From: Haloarcula argentinensis DSM 12282
GTDB lineage: Archaea; Halobacteriota; Halobacteria; Halobacteriales; Haloarculaceae
Direction of reading: 5' to 3'
NCBI GenBank assembly: GCA_000336895.1
Contig: AOLX01000021.1
Span: forward strand, 27,608 to 91,607
DNA length: 64,000 nt
Part shown: piece by piece, positions 17,026 through 25,347 of the stretch
Numbering within the stretch: position 1 is the first letter of the stretch
How the letters are laid out: each line of letters begins with the position of its first letter
The notes under the pieces: generated by a model
What the model was told of the DNA's origin: nothing
The model's database searches: none
What the model saw: only the letters and a program-made list of their open reading frames with translations
Position numbers and translations under genes: made by a program

Positions 17026-18009
17026 ATGCGCTTTGGGATTATTTCAACGGCAAAAATAGCACGCGAGGACGTGATTCCGGGTATCCAGAGGTCGGACCAC
17101 ACGGTCGCGGCAATCAGCTCCAGAAGCCGAGATCGTGCCAGCGAGGTGGCTGAAACGCTGGGTATCGATGGTGCCTTCGGCGACTACGAGACGATGTTCG
17201 CCGAGGCAGACATCGACGTGGTGTACAACCCGCTTCCGAACGCGCTCCACGCCGAATGGAGTCAGCGGGCCGCCGACCACGGGCTCGACGTGCTCTGTGA
17301 GAAGCCACTGGCCGTCGACACCGCCGAGGCAGTGGACCTCTTCGACTACTGTGCCGAACAGGGCGTCACGCTGATGGAGGCGTTCATGTACCAGTTCCAC
17401 CCACGGACCCGCCGGGCCAGGGAGATCGTCGAAAACGAACTGGGCGAGGTACACACCGTCGACGCGTCGTTCAAGTTCGCTCTCTCGGACCACGAGGACA
17501 TCCGACTGGACCCGGAGCTGGCTGGTGGGAGCCTGATGGACGTGGGCTGTTACGCCGTCAGCGCGGCCCGGGGCTTCCTCGGCGAGCCGGACCGGGCGTT
17601 TGCGCATGCCCGGGACTCCCGAGACAGCGGCGTTGACACAAACCTTAGCGGCATCCTCTCGTACGACGACGGGCAGGTCGCCTCGATTTCCTGTGGGTTC
17701 GACGGTCCGAGACGGGAGTCCTACCGGGTCGAGGCAGACGACGGCTGGCTCGAAGCGAAGGACTGCTTCGGCCCGGACCACGACCAGTCCGTCTCGCTGA
17801 CGTACAGCGTCGACGGCCGCGAGGTCACCGAGACGTTCGAACCGGTCGACCACTACCAGTTGCAGGTCGAGGCGTTCGCGGACGCCATCGAGAGCGGGGA
17901 GACGCCACTCGTCGACCAGGCTGAAACGTTTGGGAACATGCGCGCCATGGACGCGCTGGCCCGGAGCGCGGACACCGGCGAACCAGTTGAGGTCGCCAGT
18001 CCCGAGTGA
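17026..18009 (+). CDS. Gfo/Idh/MocA family oxidoreductase
   Basis: A 327-aa NAD(P)-dependent oxidoreductase. The N-terminal Rossmann domain begins MRFGIISTAKIARE; the family motif CEKPLAVD carries the catalytic/nicotinamide-contacting Lys, and the region after it, MEAFMYQFHPRTRR, is typical of trans-dihydrodiol or sugar dehydrogenases of this family. The C-terminal beta-sheet domain includes ELAGGSLMDVGCYAVSAAR. The substrate is probably a sugar or polyol; sequence cannot tell which. It differs from the haloarchaeal xylose dehydrogenase that I remember. It is followed by an aldo/keto reductase on the same strand. Confidence 0.9.
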   Translation: MRFGIISTAKIAREDVIPGIQRSDHTVAAISSRSRDRASEVAETLGIDGAFGDYETMFAEADIDVVYNPLPNALHAEWSQRAADHGLDVLCEKPLAVDTAEAVDLFDYCAEQGVTLMEAFMYQFHPRTRRAREIVENELGEVHTVDASFKFALSDHEDIRLDPELAGGSLMDVGCYAVSAARGFLGEPDRAFAHARDSRDSGVDTNLSGILSYDDGQVASISCGFDGPRRESYRVEADDGWLEAKDCFGPDHDQSVSLTYSVDGREVTETFEPVDHYQLQVEAFADAIESGETPLVDQAETFGNMRAMDALARSADTGEPVEVASPE

Positions 18010-18081
18010 GAGACGACCGGATGTGTACCGTCCCGCGACGAGCGCGAAACGGTTTTGACTGCCGCGAGTGAGACACGTACT

Positions 18082-18921
18082 GTGACACCCCCAACAGTGA
18101 CACTCCCGAGTGGCGACGAACTGCCGATGGTCGGCGTCGGGACGTGGGACATCGACGGCGACACCGTTCAGGAGTCCGTTCGGGCCGGACTCGATGTAGG
18201 CTACGCCCACGTCGACACCGCAGAGGGCTACACGAACGAGGCCGAAATCGGCGAGGCCCTCGCTGACTACGACCGCGAAGACATCTTCCTCACCTCCAAG
18301 GTACTGCCGAAACACCTCGACTACGAATCGGTCATTGAGGCCTGTGAGGCGTCGCTCGACCGTCTCGGAACTGACTATCTCGACCTGTATCTCGTCCACT
18401 GGCCCAACCCTGCGACCTCCATCCGTGAGACGATGAACGCGATGGCCACGCTCCGCGATCAAGGACAGATCCGCAACGTCGGCGTCTCGAACTTCAGCGC
18501 GTACCAGCTCGGGGCCGCCCAGCACGTCGCCGACGTGCCCATCGCGGTCAACCAGATCGAGTACCACCCTTGGAACACACAGGACCAGGTCGTCGAGTTC
18601 TGCCGCGACACCGATACTGTCGTCGAGGCGGCCGCGCCGCTGGGTCGGACCGAGGTGTTCGCCGACGACGTCATTCAGGACCTGGCAGCGAAATACGACA
18701 AGTCACCGGCCCAAATTATCCTGAAGTGGGCAGTCGAGAACGACGTGGTGGTGCTACCGAAGTCGTCCTCGCCCGACCACGTCCGGCAGAACCTCGCGTT
18801 GTTCGACTGGGACCTCGACGATGCCGACCGCAAGCGCATCGACGACATCGAGCGCGAGCAGGCGGTCTACGACACCGGCATCAACGACTGGGACAACGAC
18901 ACCTACGGCATCTCGCAGTAA
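18082..18921 (+). CDS. Aldo/keto reductase (AKR5-like)
   Basis: A 279-aa NADPH-dependent reductase with a TIM-barrel fold. The catalytic tetrad can be read: Asp in YAHVDTAEGYTNE with the Tyr five residues later, Lys in FLTSKVLPK, and His in LVHWPNP. The C-terminal NADP-binding part has LPKSSSPDHVRQN. It resembles 2,5-didehydrogluconate reductase-type enzymes, but the aldehyde or ketone substrate is unknown. Translation probably starts at GTG 18082 (TPPTVTLPSG), with a weak TATA-like box (GGTTTTGAC) about 26 bp upstream. It is unrelated in detail to the second aldo/keto reductase at 26386. Confidence 0.9.
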   Translation: MTPPTVTLPSGDELPMVGVGTWDIDGDTVQESVRAGLDVGYAHVDTAEGYTNEAEIGEALADYDREDIFLTSKVLPKHLDYESVIEACEASLDRLGTDYLDLYLVHWPNPATSIRETMNAMATLRDQGQIRNVGVSNFSAYQLGAAQHVADVPIAVNQIEYHPWNTQDQVVEFCRDTDTVVEAAAPLGRTEVFADDVIQDLAAKYDKSPAQIILKWAVENDVVVLPKSSSPDHVRQNLALFDWDLDDADRKRIDDIEREQAVYDTGINDWDNDTYGISQ

Positions 18922-18927
18922 CCCCAG

Positions 18928-19113
18928 ATGGTCGACCCGCCCGCACTGGACCGCTGGGACGCCACGGCCACGGCGAGCATCGTGGTTTTGCTTGTCGTGG
19001 CGTACGTTCTGGTTCCGGACCCGACAGTCCAGTACGGGACGTGGCTGGTCGTCTTCTGCATCTGGATGGCCTGGTTCGTCTCTTTCGGTGCCAAATGGTT
19101 ATACGGCCCCTAG
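18928..19113 (+). CDS. Small two-helix membrane protein
   Basis: A 61-aa protein with two predicted transmembrane helices (about residues 14-31, ATASIVVLLVVAYVLVP, and 36-56, YGTWLVVFCIWMAWFVSFG). It starts 6 bp after the aldo/keto reductase stop, so it is probably co-transcribed. No family name is recalled with certainty; short proteins of this kind are conserved in haloarchaea. Function unknown. Confidence 0.65.
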   Translation: MVDPPALDRWDATATASIVVLLVVAYVLVPDPTVQYGTWLVVFCIWMAWFVSFGAKWLYGP

Positions 19114-19187
19114 AGAGGGGCGTTGAAGCTTTTACTCGATTCCGTGTCAGCGGAGATTTATTTACTCCCGCTCTCTATATACACTCG

Positions 19188-19325
19188 ATGCCCCGTATCG
19201 AAGTCTCGGAAAACCTGTACCGGCAGATCGAGAGCGAAGCCAACAACGACGACTTCAACGACACGCTGTGGAAGATGGTGGGCTCCTATCGGCGGACGAA
19301 CAACCCGGAAGCGGACCAGACGTAA
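19188..19325 (+). CDS. Small RHH-like protein (DUF7557-like)
   Basis: A 45-aa protein starting MPRIEVSENLYRQIESEA and continuing NNDDFNDTLWKMVGSYRR. The N-terminal strand-helix pattern resembles the ribbon-helix-helix fold of antitoxin-like DNA-binding proteins, and short proteins of this kind are common in haloarchaea (I recall DUF7557). A TATA-like ATTTATTTA at about 19156-19164 lies 26 bp upstream, giving a leaderless mRNA and supporting the ATG at 19188. No toxin gene is adjacent, so a toxin-antitoxin role is not supported. Confidence 0.7.
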   Translation: MPRIEVSENLYRQIESEANNDDFNDTLWKMVGSYRRTNNPEADQT

Positions 19326-19495
19326 CACGTATCCCAGTCGTCGACGACCCGTAGCGAGACAGTTCTGAATGGCCAGTCGTTTCCGATAGCCGCTGTTCCA
19401 GCGATCGCATCGTCGCCGGCGTCCCCGTCACTGCGAGCGGCAATCACTGCCGTCGGTACGTACGTTTTTACCATTTGAGCCGCTGCGTATTGGTA

Positions 19496-20233
19496 ATGAG
19501 GCCACGAATCGCCCTGCTGAACGCGGCCCACGACGGCGACGACAACCGCCGGAACTTCCGGCGGGAACTCGACGCCGACCTCGTGGAATACGACGTGACC
19601 GAGCGCGAACTGCCCGACACATTCGCGTTCGACGGCTGTCTGGTCACGGGCAGTCGCGCGTCCGTCTACTGGGACGAGCCCTGGATCCGGGACCTCGAAT
19701 CCTGGGTCAGGGACGCAATCGACCGCGACATCACGTTCCTGGGCGTCTGTTTCGGCCACCAGTTGCTCGCACACGCACTCGACGGGACCGTCGAGCCGAT
19801 GGGCGAGTACGAGATCGGCTATCGGACGGTCGAACACGACGGCGAGAACGAGTTGCTCGCCGGCGTCGACGAGTCGTTCACCGTCTTCACGACGCACTCG
19901 GACCATGTCGCCGAGGTGCCGCCGGGTGCGACGAAGTTCGCCGAGAACGACTACGGCGTCCACGGGTTCCGGAAAGAGAACGTCTTCTCGGTGCAGTTCC
20001 ACCCCGAGTACGATCCTGAGACGGCCGAGACGGTGACGAAGGGCAAAGACGAGCAACTCTCCGACGAGCGCATCGAAGCGGTGCTGGACGGCGTCACCGA
20101 CGAGAACTACCGCGCCGCCTGCGAGGCCAAGCGGCTGTTCGACAACTTCACGCAGTTCGCCACGCGTCACGCGGGTGACGCGACCGGCGCCATTGCCGAT
20201 GACGCCGGCACCTCCGCCGCTGCCGACGACTGA
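19496..20233 (+). CDS. Class I glutamine amidotransferase-like protein
   Basis: A 245-aa protein of the GATase1 class (guaA-like GMP synthase subunit fold). The nucleophile elbow reads FLGVCFGHQLLA with the catalytic Cys, and the His-x-Glu pair is in FSVQFHPEYDPE. It starts MRPRIALLNAAHDGDDN. Stand-alone members hydrolyse glutamine or gamma-glutamyl compounds; no synthase partner is adjacent. A TATA-like GTTTTTA (about 19464-19470) supports the ATG at 19496. The last ~15 residues are Ala/Asp-rich and probably disordered. Confidence 0.9.
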   Translation: MRPRIALLNAAHDGDDNRRNFRRELDADLVEYDVTERELPDTFAFDGCLVTGSRASVYWDEPWIRDLESWVRDAIDRDITFLGVCFGHQLLAHALDGTVEPMGEYEIGYRTVEHDGENELLAGVDESFTVFTTHSDHVAEVPPGATKFAENDYGVHGFRKENVFSVQFHPEYDPETAETVTKGKDEQLSDERIEAVLDGVTDENYRAACEAKRLFDNFTQFATRHAGDATGAIADDAGTSAAADD

Positions 20234-20261
20234 TTCTGTCGGTGCGGTGCGTCTACGGACG

Positions 20262-20729
20262 TCAGGTGAACCGGCCGGTCTCGGCGTCACATTCCGCACA
20301 GCGTGTCACGAGCGCGTCGCGGTCGTCCGTCATCTCGACATAGTTGTGCGTGCGACCGCCACAGTCCTCGCAGTGTCGAAGCATATCCGTGTCGCCCATT
20401 TCCTGTGGTGCGCCGAGCGCAAGCGCGACGACCCGCTCGTCGCCCTCGTTGCGACCGCGTTGCCACTCGCCAGGAGCAAAGCGGATGGCCTGGCCGGCTC
20501 CGACGCGCACGTCGCCGTCCTCCGTCTCGAACGTCGCTGTGCCCGACTGGACGAGAAACACCTCCTCCTGATTCGGGTGGCGGTGGTAGCCGAAGCCGAA
20601 GGACTCGCCCGGTGCCAGTTCGTAGTAGTTCAGCGCGATGTCGTCGGTGCCGAGCGGTCCAGCGAGCGCCCGCTTGACCGACGCCGGCCCCATCCGCGAT
20701 TCGACGGCGTCGATGTTGACTTTCTCCAT
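20262..20729 (-). CDS. Cupin fused to a zinc-ribbon tail
   Basis: A 155-aa protein. A cupin beta-barrel (about residues 30-110) has the metal-binding pattern YHRHPNQEEVFLVQSG and the second motif in IRFAPGEWQRGRN, although the usual His of motif 2 is replaced. A C-terminal zinc ribbon follows with CEDCG and CAEC. The ATG at 20729 (MEKVNIDAV) is preferred over 20738. Cupins of this size bind small ligands or catalyse simple isomerisation or oxidation reactions; the fused ribbon is less usual. No substrate can be assigned. Confidence 0.82.
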   Translation of the reverse strand: MEKVNIDAVESRMGPASVKRALAGPLGTDDIALNYYELAPGESFGFGYHRHPNQEEVFLVQSGTATFETEDGDVRVGAGQAIRFAPGEWQRGRNEGDERVVALALGAPQEMGDTDMLRHCEDCGGRTHNYVEMTDDRDALVTRCAECDAETGRFT

Positions 20730-20831
20730 ACTTGCCATGTACGGCGGGCAGTCCTTAACGGTTAGTCAGAGCGGGTCACAGCGGTGACGCGACGGACACG
20801 CCACAACAAAAGCAGAGAAACGGAGCGGCGC

Positions 20832-20996
20832 TCACTCGCGTCGGTCGATATCGAGTTCCTCGTCGAGGTCTTCAAGCCAGTCGGCATCCTCCAGTTCCGC
20901 CATCTGTTCACGGAAGTGTGTTTTGCAGACACCGACCTTGACGCCGTCGTTCTCGACGGCGATGTCGGCTTCACGGTCGCAGTAGTGACACTGCAT
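20832..20996 (-). CDS. Small zinc-finger protein (DUF6757-like)
   Basis: A 54-aa protein beginning MQCHYCDREADIAVENDG and continuing VKVGVCKTHFREQMAEL, with an acidic tail (EDLDEELDIDRRE). The Cys/His set C3, C6, C24, H27 makes a plausible single zinc site. I recall haloarchaeal DUF6757 proteins of this pattern. It is below common gene-length cut-offs. It lies between the cupin and PHP genes, all on the minus strand, but the gaps (about 100 and 54 bp) do not prove an operon. Function unknown. Confidence 0.78.
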   Translation of the reverse strand: MQCHYCDREADIAVENDGVKVGVCKTHFREQMAELEDADWLEDLDEELDIDRRE

Positions 20997-21050
20997 ACCT
21001 GAATAGTAGACCCGGATGACATTGAACCCTCGGGTTCCGTCTGCCGGTTG

Positions 21051-21827
21051 TCAGACGTTGAGCGCCGTTTCGACTCGGTCCCAGGCGGCGGCGTCCAGGC
21101 CGGTGTCACCCAGCGTCTCGCCGTGAGCATCGCTGCCGCCCGTCGAGGCGAGGTCGTACCGCTCGATAGCATCGTCGACGAGGCTGTCGTCGACAGCGCG
21201 GCCGTACGGGTACCACCGTTCGACGGCATCGAGCGACGCACACTTGGACAGCGCGGCCGCCGTATCAGGGTATCTGAACGGGTGCGCGAGGCCGACCAGC
21301 CCGCACGCGTCTGAGAGGACAGCACAGCCACGCTCGAAGGACGGGACCTCCCGCGGGACGTAACAGGGGCAGTCATCGCCGATGAGTTCATCGAACGCCC
21401 CCTGAAAGGTGTAGTCCGACACCTCGGCGATCCCGCGGGCGATGTGGGGGCGACCAAGGCCGTCGCGCGACTCGACGGGCAGCGAGGCGCCCAAGCGGTC
21501 CTCGACACACTCGATGATGCGCGCGCCGCGCTCACGGCGGTTCCGCTGGATGCGCGCACACTCGGCCCGGAGTTCCTCGGTCGGGTCGACGCCGTAGCCC
21601 AGCAGATCCAGTCGCTGGGTCCCGGTCTCGACGCGGAGTTCGATGCCGTGGAGAAGCGTCACACCGTCGCGCTCGGTGACAGAGCCGTCGATTTCAGGCT
21701 GGAGACGGTCGTGGTCCGTGACGGCGACGACCTCGACGCCCGCTTGTCTCGCGGCGGCCGGGACCGCATCGAGCGTGAGTGTCCCGTCGGAGCGGGTCGT
21801 GTGTACGTGCAAGTCAGCGACGACCAT
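21051..21827 (-). CDS. PHP-domain phosphoesterase
   Basis: A 258-aa PHP (polymerase and histidinol phosphatase) domain protein. Metal-binding motifs are visible: DLHVHTTRSDG at the N-terminus, VVAVTDHDRLQ, LLHGIELRVE, GLAHPFRYPD and the C-terminal GGSDAHGE. The family includes RNase AM/YciV-type 3',5'-nucleoside bisphosphate phosphatases, and the overall length and motif order fit that group. The enzyme would be cytosolic and Mn or Fe dependent. The ATG at 21827 begins MVVADLHVHT. No operon partner is clear. Confidence 0.88.
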   Translation of the reverse strand: MVVADLHVHTTRSDGTLTLDAVPAAARQAGVEVVAVTDHDRLQPEIDGSVTERDGVTLLHGIELRVETGTQRLDLLGYGVDPTEELRAECARIQRNRRERGARIIECVEDRLGASLPVESRDGLGRPHIARGIAEVSDYTFQGAFDELIGDDCPCYVPREVPSFERGCAVLSDACGLVGLAHPFRYPDTAAALSKCASLDAVERWYPYGRAVDDSLVDDAIERYDLASTGGSDAHGETLGDTGLDAAAWDRVETALNV

Positions 21828-21942
21828 ACCACTTCCACATCTCCCAGCAGGAAGCCGCTTCTGGTCAGGTCATGAGTCGTGGACACACGGAACGTGGGTT
21901 CCTTATACGCATTAAGGGACATTATGATTATCTATAGTGAAG

Positions 21943-21953
21943 ATTTATTAGGA
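21943..21953 (+). promoter_or_regulatory. TATA-like promoter of the gene at 21974
   Basis: GATTTATTAGG is centred about 26 bp upstream of ATG 21974, predicting a leaderless mRNA. The surrounding 60 bp are notably AT-rich for this genome. Confidence 0.5.
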
Positions 21954-21973
21954 ACCATGAACTTTCGATAGAC

Positions 21974-22261
21974 ATGCGAATGCTAAGCAACGCAACGGAC
22001 GCTTTCCAATCATACGACTACCCGGTTTCCGCCGAAGAAATCATCGAGGGTGACGGCGACATGGAACTCGAACTGCCAAACGGCACCGAGCGGCTGGGCG
22101 ATGCACTCAGTCGGTCGGCCCCGGAAACCTTCGAAAGCGCGGAAGACGCCGAGTTCGCGGCGTTCTCGGGCGTGTCGAGCAAGGCCATCGGCCGGAAAGG
22201 CTACTCCGACCGCGACCCGATCTGCATGGGCGAAGACGGGCCGGACCAAGTTTCCTTCTAA
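21974..22261 (+). CDS. DUF5789-like conserved haloarchaeal protein
   Basis: A 95-aa acidic protein containing FQSYDYPVSAEEIIEGDGD, ELELPNGTERLGDALSR and AIGRKGYSDRDP. The ELELPNGTE and GRKGYSDRDP blocks are what I remember from the haloarchaeal DUF5789 family. It has no membrane segment or catalytic signature. The TATA-like box 26 bp upstream supports the start. It is divergent from the PHP gene and converges with the next. Function unknown. Confidence 0.75.
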   Translation: MRMLSNATDAFQSYDYPVSAEEIIEGDGDMELELPNGTERLGDALSRSAPETFESAEDAEFAAFSGVSSKAIGRKGYSDRDPICMGEDGPDQVSF

Positions 22262-22378
22262 CGGCCCAGAACGGCCTGCAGTCACCCCAGCTCTGGACGG
22301 GTTCCCCGTCTCCATCGTTTTTACACAGACGAGCAACAGCGCTGTTTGTGGCGGTCAGCGCACGCACGTATAGAGCAG

Positions 22379-22789
22379 CTATCGGTCGAGAAAGTCCGGT
22401 CTGTCGACGGCGTCAGTGCTGTCGACTGACTGCCTGTCCAGCAGCTCCGAGGAATCAAGCGCCGACGGCAGGCCGTCACGGCCGCCGGTCGGCACCTCTC
22501 CTTCGTCGATGTACGTCTTCTCGCCGTTGATCAGGTCAGCCCAGAGGGCGTCCCGGTCGGCGTTGGTCGTCTCCGCCGCTTCCTTTGCTTCATTACGCCC
22601 TTCGTCGTACGCGAGTTCGACCATGCTCTTGTGATACGCCGAGTTCATCTCGGCGTAGATGGCTTCGAGTTCCTCACGGTTGTACTCCCCGAGGCGCTCG
22701 GCGACACCGATGGCGTAGGCCCGGTCGGTAGCCTCGTCTTTGTCGAGAGTGTCCCAGCCGGTGCCAAACTCACGCTCGTAGCGACTCAT
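22379..22789 (-). CDS. Conserved protein coupled to the RAD55-like ATPase
   Basis: A 136-aa, acidic, helical protein starting MSRYEREFGTGWDTLDKDEA, with a block REELEAIYAEMNSAYHKSMVELAYDEGRN. The C-terminal third is low-complexity and probably disordered. Its start codon overlaps the stop of the ATPase gene upstream (22786-22789), so the two are translationally coupled and probably work together. No domain name is recognised; the role is inferred only from the linkage. Confidence 0.72.
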   Translation of the reverse strand: MSRYEREFGTGWDTLDKDEATDRAYAIGVAERLGEYNREELEAIYAEMNSAYHKSMVELAYDEGRNEAKEAAETTNADRDALWADLINGEKTYIDEGEVPTGGRDGLPSALDSSELLDRQSVDSTDAVDRPDFLDR

Positions 22790-23499
22790 GTCTCCACTTT
22801 CCGGTCAGTGTGAACCTGCAGTCCGGCGTCAGAAAAGGAGATTTCGCGGATGTCACAGTCGATAGCGGTGCCCCGCATCTTGATAACCTGAACGCCACGG
22901 GTCATGCTCCCGTTTTCGAGGAAGTTGTGGAAGAAGACGACGCCGTGGGCGAGGTAGTGCTCGTCGCTGTAGGAGGACGGGTCAGTCATCTCGGAAATGA
23001 GCAGTGTCGTCGCGTCGGTCTGTTTCAGCGCAGAAAGAAAGCCCGTAATCTCGTCTTCAACGTCGGCCATGAAATGCTGTAACAGCATCGTCGAGTCGAT
23101 GACGACCCGCTGGATGTCGTTCTGTCTAATGTAAGCGACGAGTCGATTCGTCAGGCCGCCCTCGTTGCCGAACTGCGTGATAGTTCGCTTCCCGCTCTCG
23201 GTGACGAGGTTGAGGAACTGGATGGCATCAGACTGCATGGCCCGGTCGAAGCCGAAGTCGTAGCCGGCCATGTCCTGCATCAGCTCCGTCTTGGTCTCGT
23301 GCATCGTCACGTACAGGCACGTCTCGCCCTCCTTGACGCCCTGTGTAATGAACTGTGAACAGAAGGTTGTCTTCCCGCTGCCCGGCGGGCCGCTGACCAC
23401 GTAAAGACGATTCGGGAGTAACCCCCCCTCAATGAGTTCGTCGAAGCCGGGGACCCCACTAGAGAGACGCATATCAGCTATCTGAGTCCGTCTGGACAT
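22786..23499 (-). CDS. RAD55/KaiC-like RecA-superfamily ATPase
   Basis: A 237-aa single-domain RecA-fold ATPase. Walker A is VSGPPGSGKTTFCSQF (about residues 35-50) and a Walker B-like strand is VVIDSTMLLQHF; the N-terminal block SSGVPGFDELIEGGLLPNRLY is typical of KaiC/RadA-paralogue proteins. Haloarchaea carry many such proteins, some called HTR-like, with proposed roles in signalling or archaellum control (FlaH-like) rather than recombination. The gene overlaps the downstream gene by 4 bp. The start ATG at 23499 begins MSRRTQIADMRLS. There is no second RecA domain, unlike circadian KaiC. Confidence 0.85.
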   Translation of the reverse strand: MSRRTQIADMRLSSGVPGFDELIEGGLLPNRLYVVSGPPGSGKTTFCSQFITQGVKEGETCLYVTMHETKTELMQDMAGYDFGFDRAMQSDAIQFLNLVTESGKRTITQFGNEGGLTNRLVAYIRQNDIQRVVIDSTMLLQHFMADVEDEITGFLSALKQTDATTLLISEMTDPSSYSDEHYLAHGVVFFHNFLENGSMTRGVQVIKMRGTAIDCDIREISFSDAGLQVHTDRKVET

Positions 23500-23545
23500 A
23501 TGCTTTCACATTCTATTTTCACCGGTGATAACTCATTCGGCTGCG

Positions 23546-24253
23546 TCAGCGTTCGATAGCGCTGGGGTGGCTATCGGCCAGTTCGAGCAGTCGCTCCGTA
23601 CCGGCCTCGTCGAACCGCATCGGTCGTCGCCACCACGGGCCCTTCCCCGAGTCGGACGACAGTTCGGTGACCAGTTCGTTCGCGTCGGTGCCCCCGCTCG
23701 GTGCCGACAGCGGGACCACTGTATCGTACAGCTGTGACTCGTCAGCGTTGCCGCGAATGAGAACGCGAGCGTCGAATGGGTCGCGTTTCACGTGGGCATT
23801 CGAGGCGAACTGGGCCTGTTCTTCACTCGAGAGAGTGCGATACTCCTCACCAGAGACCGCGTCGCGGGCGAGCTGGAAGTGACCGATGACGTGGGCACCC
23901 CACTTCGGTGACGCCCAGCCCGGGCACTCGCCAGCCACCGATAGCGTCGCGTAGAAAAAGAGGTAGTCGCCGGCCGACAGATCCGACAGCGGGCCGGCCT
24001 TCACGCCGTGTTCGTCCCCGTACGTGTAGCGGTCCCCGCCGGCCTCCGGAAACTCCGGGTCGAAGTGGACCGGCTGGTCGGCCACCGCGGACACGTCGGT
24101 CCGCAGGTCGAGGTCACCGTAGGTCGGTACGGGCGCGCTGGTTGGCTTCGACTCGGGGATCGGGATGTACTCGAACGAGCCGTCGGGAAACAGCGGGCCG
24201 CGAAAGCCGGGCTCGTTCGTGTTGGCTCCGACGTTGATGGCGACGCTTCGCAT
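23546..24253 (-). CDS. Putative Nmad3-type nucleotide-modification protein
   Basis: A 235-aa protein that starts MRSVAINVGANTNEPGFRGP, then LFPDGSFEYIPIPE, with later YLFFYATL and GHFQLARD. The N-terminal pattern (a strand, a Gly/Pro-rich turn, then DGSFEYIPIPE) matches what I know of the nucleotide-modification-associated domain 3 (Nmad3), which is predicted from comparative genomics to act in base modification in phages and microbes. The match is from memory. No methyltransferase or other modification gene is adjacent. No signal peptide or membrane helix is present. Confidence 0.6.
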   Translation of the reverse strand: MRSVAINVGANTNEPGFRGPLFPDGSFEYIPIPESKPTSAPVPTYGDLDLRTDVSAVADQPVHFDPEFPEAGGDRYTYGDEHGVKAGPLSDLSAGDYLFFYATLSVAGECPGWASPKWGAHVIGHFQLARDAVSGEEYRTLSSEEQAQFASNAHVKRDPFDARVLIRGNADESQLYDTVVPLSAPSGGTDANELVTELSSDSGKGPWWRRPMRFDEAGTERLLELADSHPSAIER

Positions 24254-24303
24254 ATGTGACCGTCGGCGGGTGCAAGCAAAGGAGTGACGACGCGTCCCGC
24301 CAA

Positions 24304-25209
24304 CTACTGGCGGTCGGGCAGCGAGAGGTCGCGCTGGAACTCGTCGAACTGGTCGAGGTCGTCGGGGAGGTCATACGACAGTTGCCGCTCGGCGCGGCGG
24401 TCGACGTTCGCCCCCTCGGTCGGTTCTGCAACGGACTCCCAGCCGTCCTTGACGGTCAGGGATTTCGCCGGCGTACCGGCGGCGATGTGGTGGGAGGGGA
24501 TGTCCTTGCCGGCGATAGACTTCGCGGCGAGGATGGCGTTTTCCCCCACCTTCACGCCCGCTCGAACCATCGAATCGTAGGTCAGGCGAACGTCGTCTTC
24601 GATGATAGTGTGGTAGAGATCTACGTGAGTCTGGTCGACGGCGTCGTGGTCGTGACTGTAGACGTGAGTGTCGTCGGAGATGGAGACGCGGTCGCCGATC
24701 GTCAGCTTCCCGCGGTCGTCGAGGTGGACATCGTCGTGAACGACGACGTTGTCGCCGATCTCGATGTTGTGGCCGTACGTAAACGAGATGCCCTTGAAGA
24801 AGCGACAGCCCTCGCCACAGGACTCGAAGAGGTGGTCGGCGAGCATCCGTCGGAACCGGAGCGCGAATTCGACGTTGTCCGCCATCGGCGTCGCGTCGAA
24901 CTGCCGCCAGAGCCACTGGAGATGCTTCGAGCGTTTGAACCGCTCCTCGTCTTTCTCGGCGTAGTACTCGCTTTCGAGGGTCGTGTTACAGGGGTCATAC
25001 CCCTGGAGCCGGACCCGCTCGGCCGGGGAAATATCCGCGCCGTCCTGCCAGCGCTCGTAGGCGTCCCGGTCGCCGTGGAGATCGACCAGCACGTCAGTGA
25101 CAACATCGCAGGTGTCCTCGTCGCCGGAGAGGCGTTCGTCGACCTCGTCGATGAACGCCCTGAGCCCCTCCTCGGCGAGCGGTGGCAGCGACACGTGACG
25201 CTTCGTCAT
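24304..25209 (-). CDS. Acetyltransferase with left-handed beta-helix (maltose/galactoside O-acetyltransferase type)
   Basis: A 301-aa acyltransferase. The C-terminal two thirds carry hexapeptide repeats (ISFTYGHNIEIGDNVVVHDDV, RGKLTIGDRVSISDDTHVYSH) and a final coil, SIAGKDIPSHHIAAGTPAKSL, typical of trimeric CoA-dependent O-acetyltransferases such as Maa/LacA; a catalytic His is likely in YSHDHD. The N-terminal ~110 residues are an additional helical region. The frame stays open far upstream (to 26562), but that part is antisense to a protease gene; the ATG at 25209 (MTKRHVSLPP) is the sensible start. The acceptor sugar is unknown. Confidence 0.85.
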   Translation of the reverse strand: MTKRHVSLPPLAEEGLRAFIDEVDERLSGDEDTCDVVTDVLVDLHGDRDAYERWQDGADISPAERVRLQGYDPCNTTLESEYYAEKDEERFKRSKHLQWLWRQFDATPMADNVEFALRFRRMLADHLFESCGEGCRFFKGISFTYGHNIEIGDNVVVHDDVHLDDRGKLTIGDRVSISDDTHVYSHDHDAVDQTHVDLYHTIIEDDVRLTYDSMVRAGVKVGENAILAAKSIAGKDIPSHHIAAGTPAKSLTVKDGWESVAEPTEGANVDRRAERQLSYDLPDDLDQFDEFQRDLSLPDRQ

Positions 25210-25347
25210 GTCGAGTACGTGGCTTCGCGGGCAGATAGGGGTTTCCGTTACGTGAAACCTACCCAGTAACACTCGTGTCACGACACTGTCTATCATAGCG
25301 CATGGCGAGCAAGCCACAGTTAAGACGCCGCCGTTCCAGACCACGAC

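Noticed and set aside
19188..19325. Toxin-antitoxin module suggested by the RHH-like 45-aa protein
   Set aside because: No toxin-like gene is adjacent; the neighbours are a membrane microprotein and a glutamine amidotransferase.
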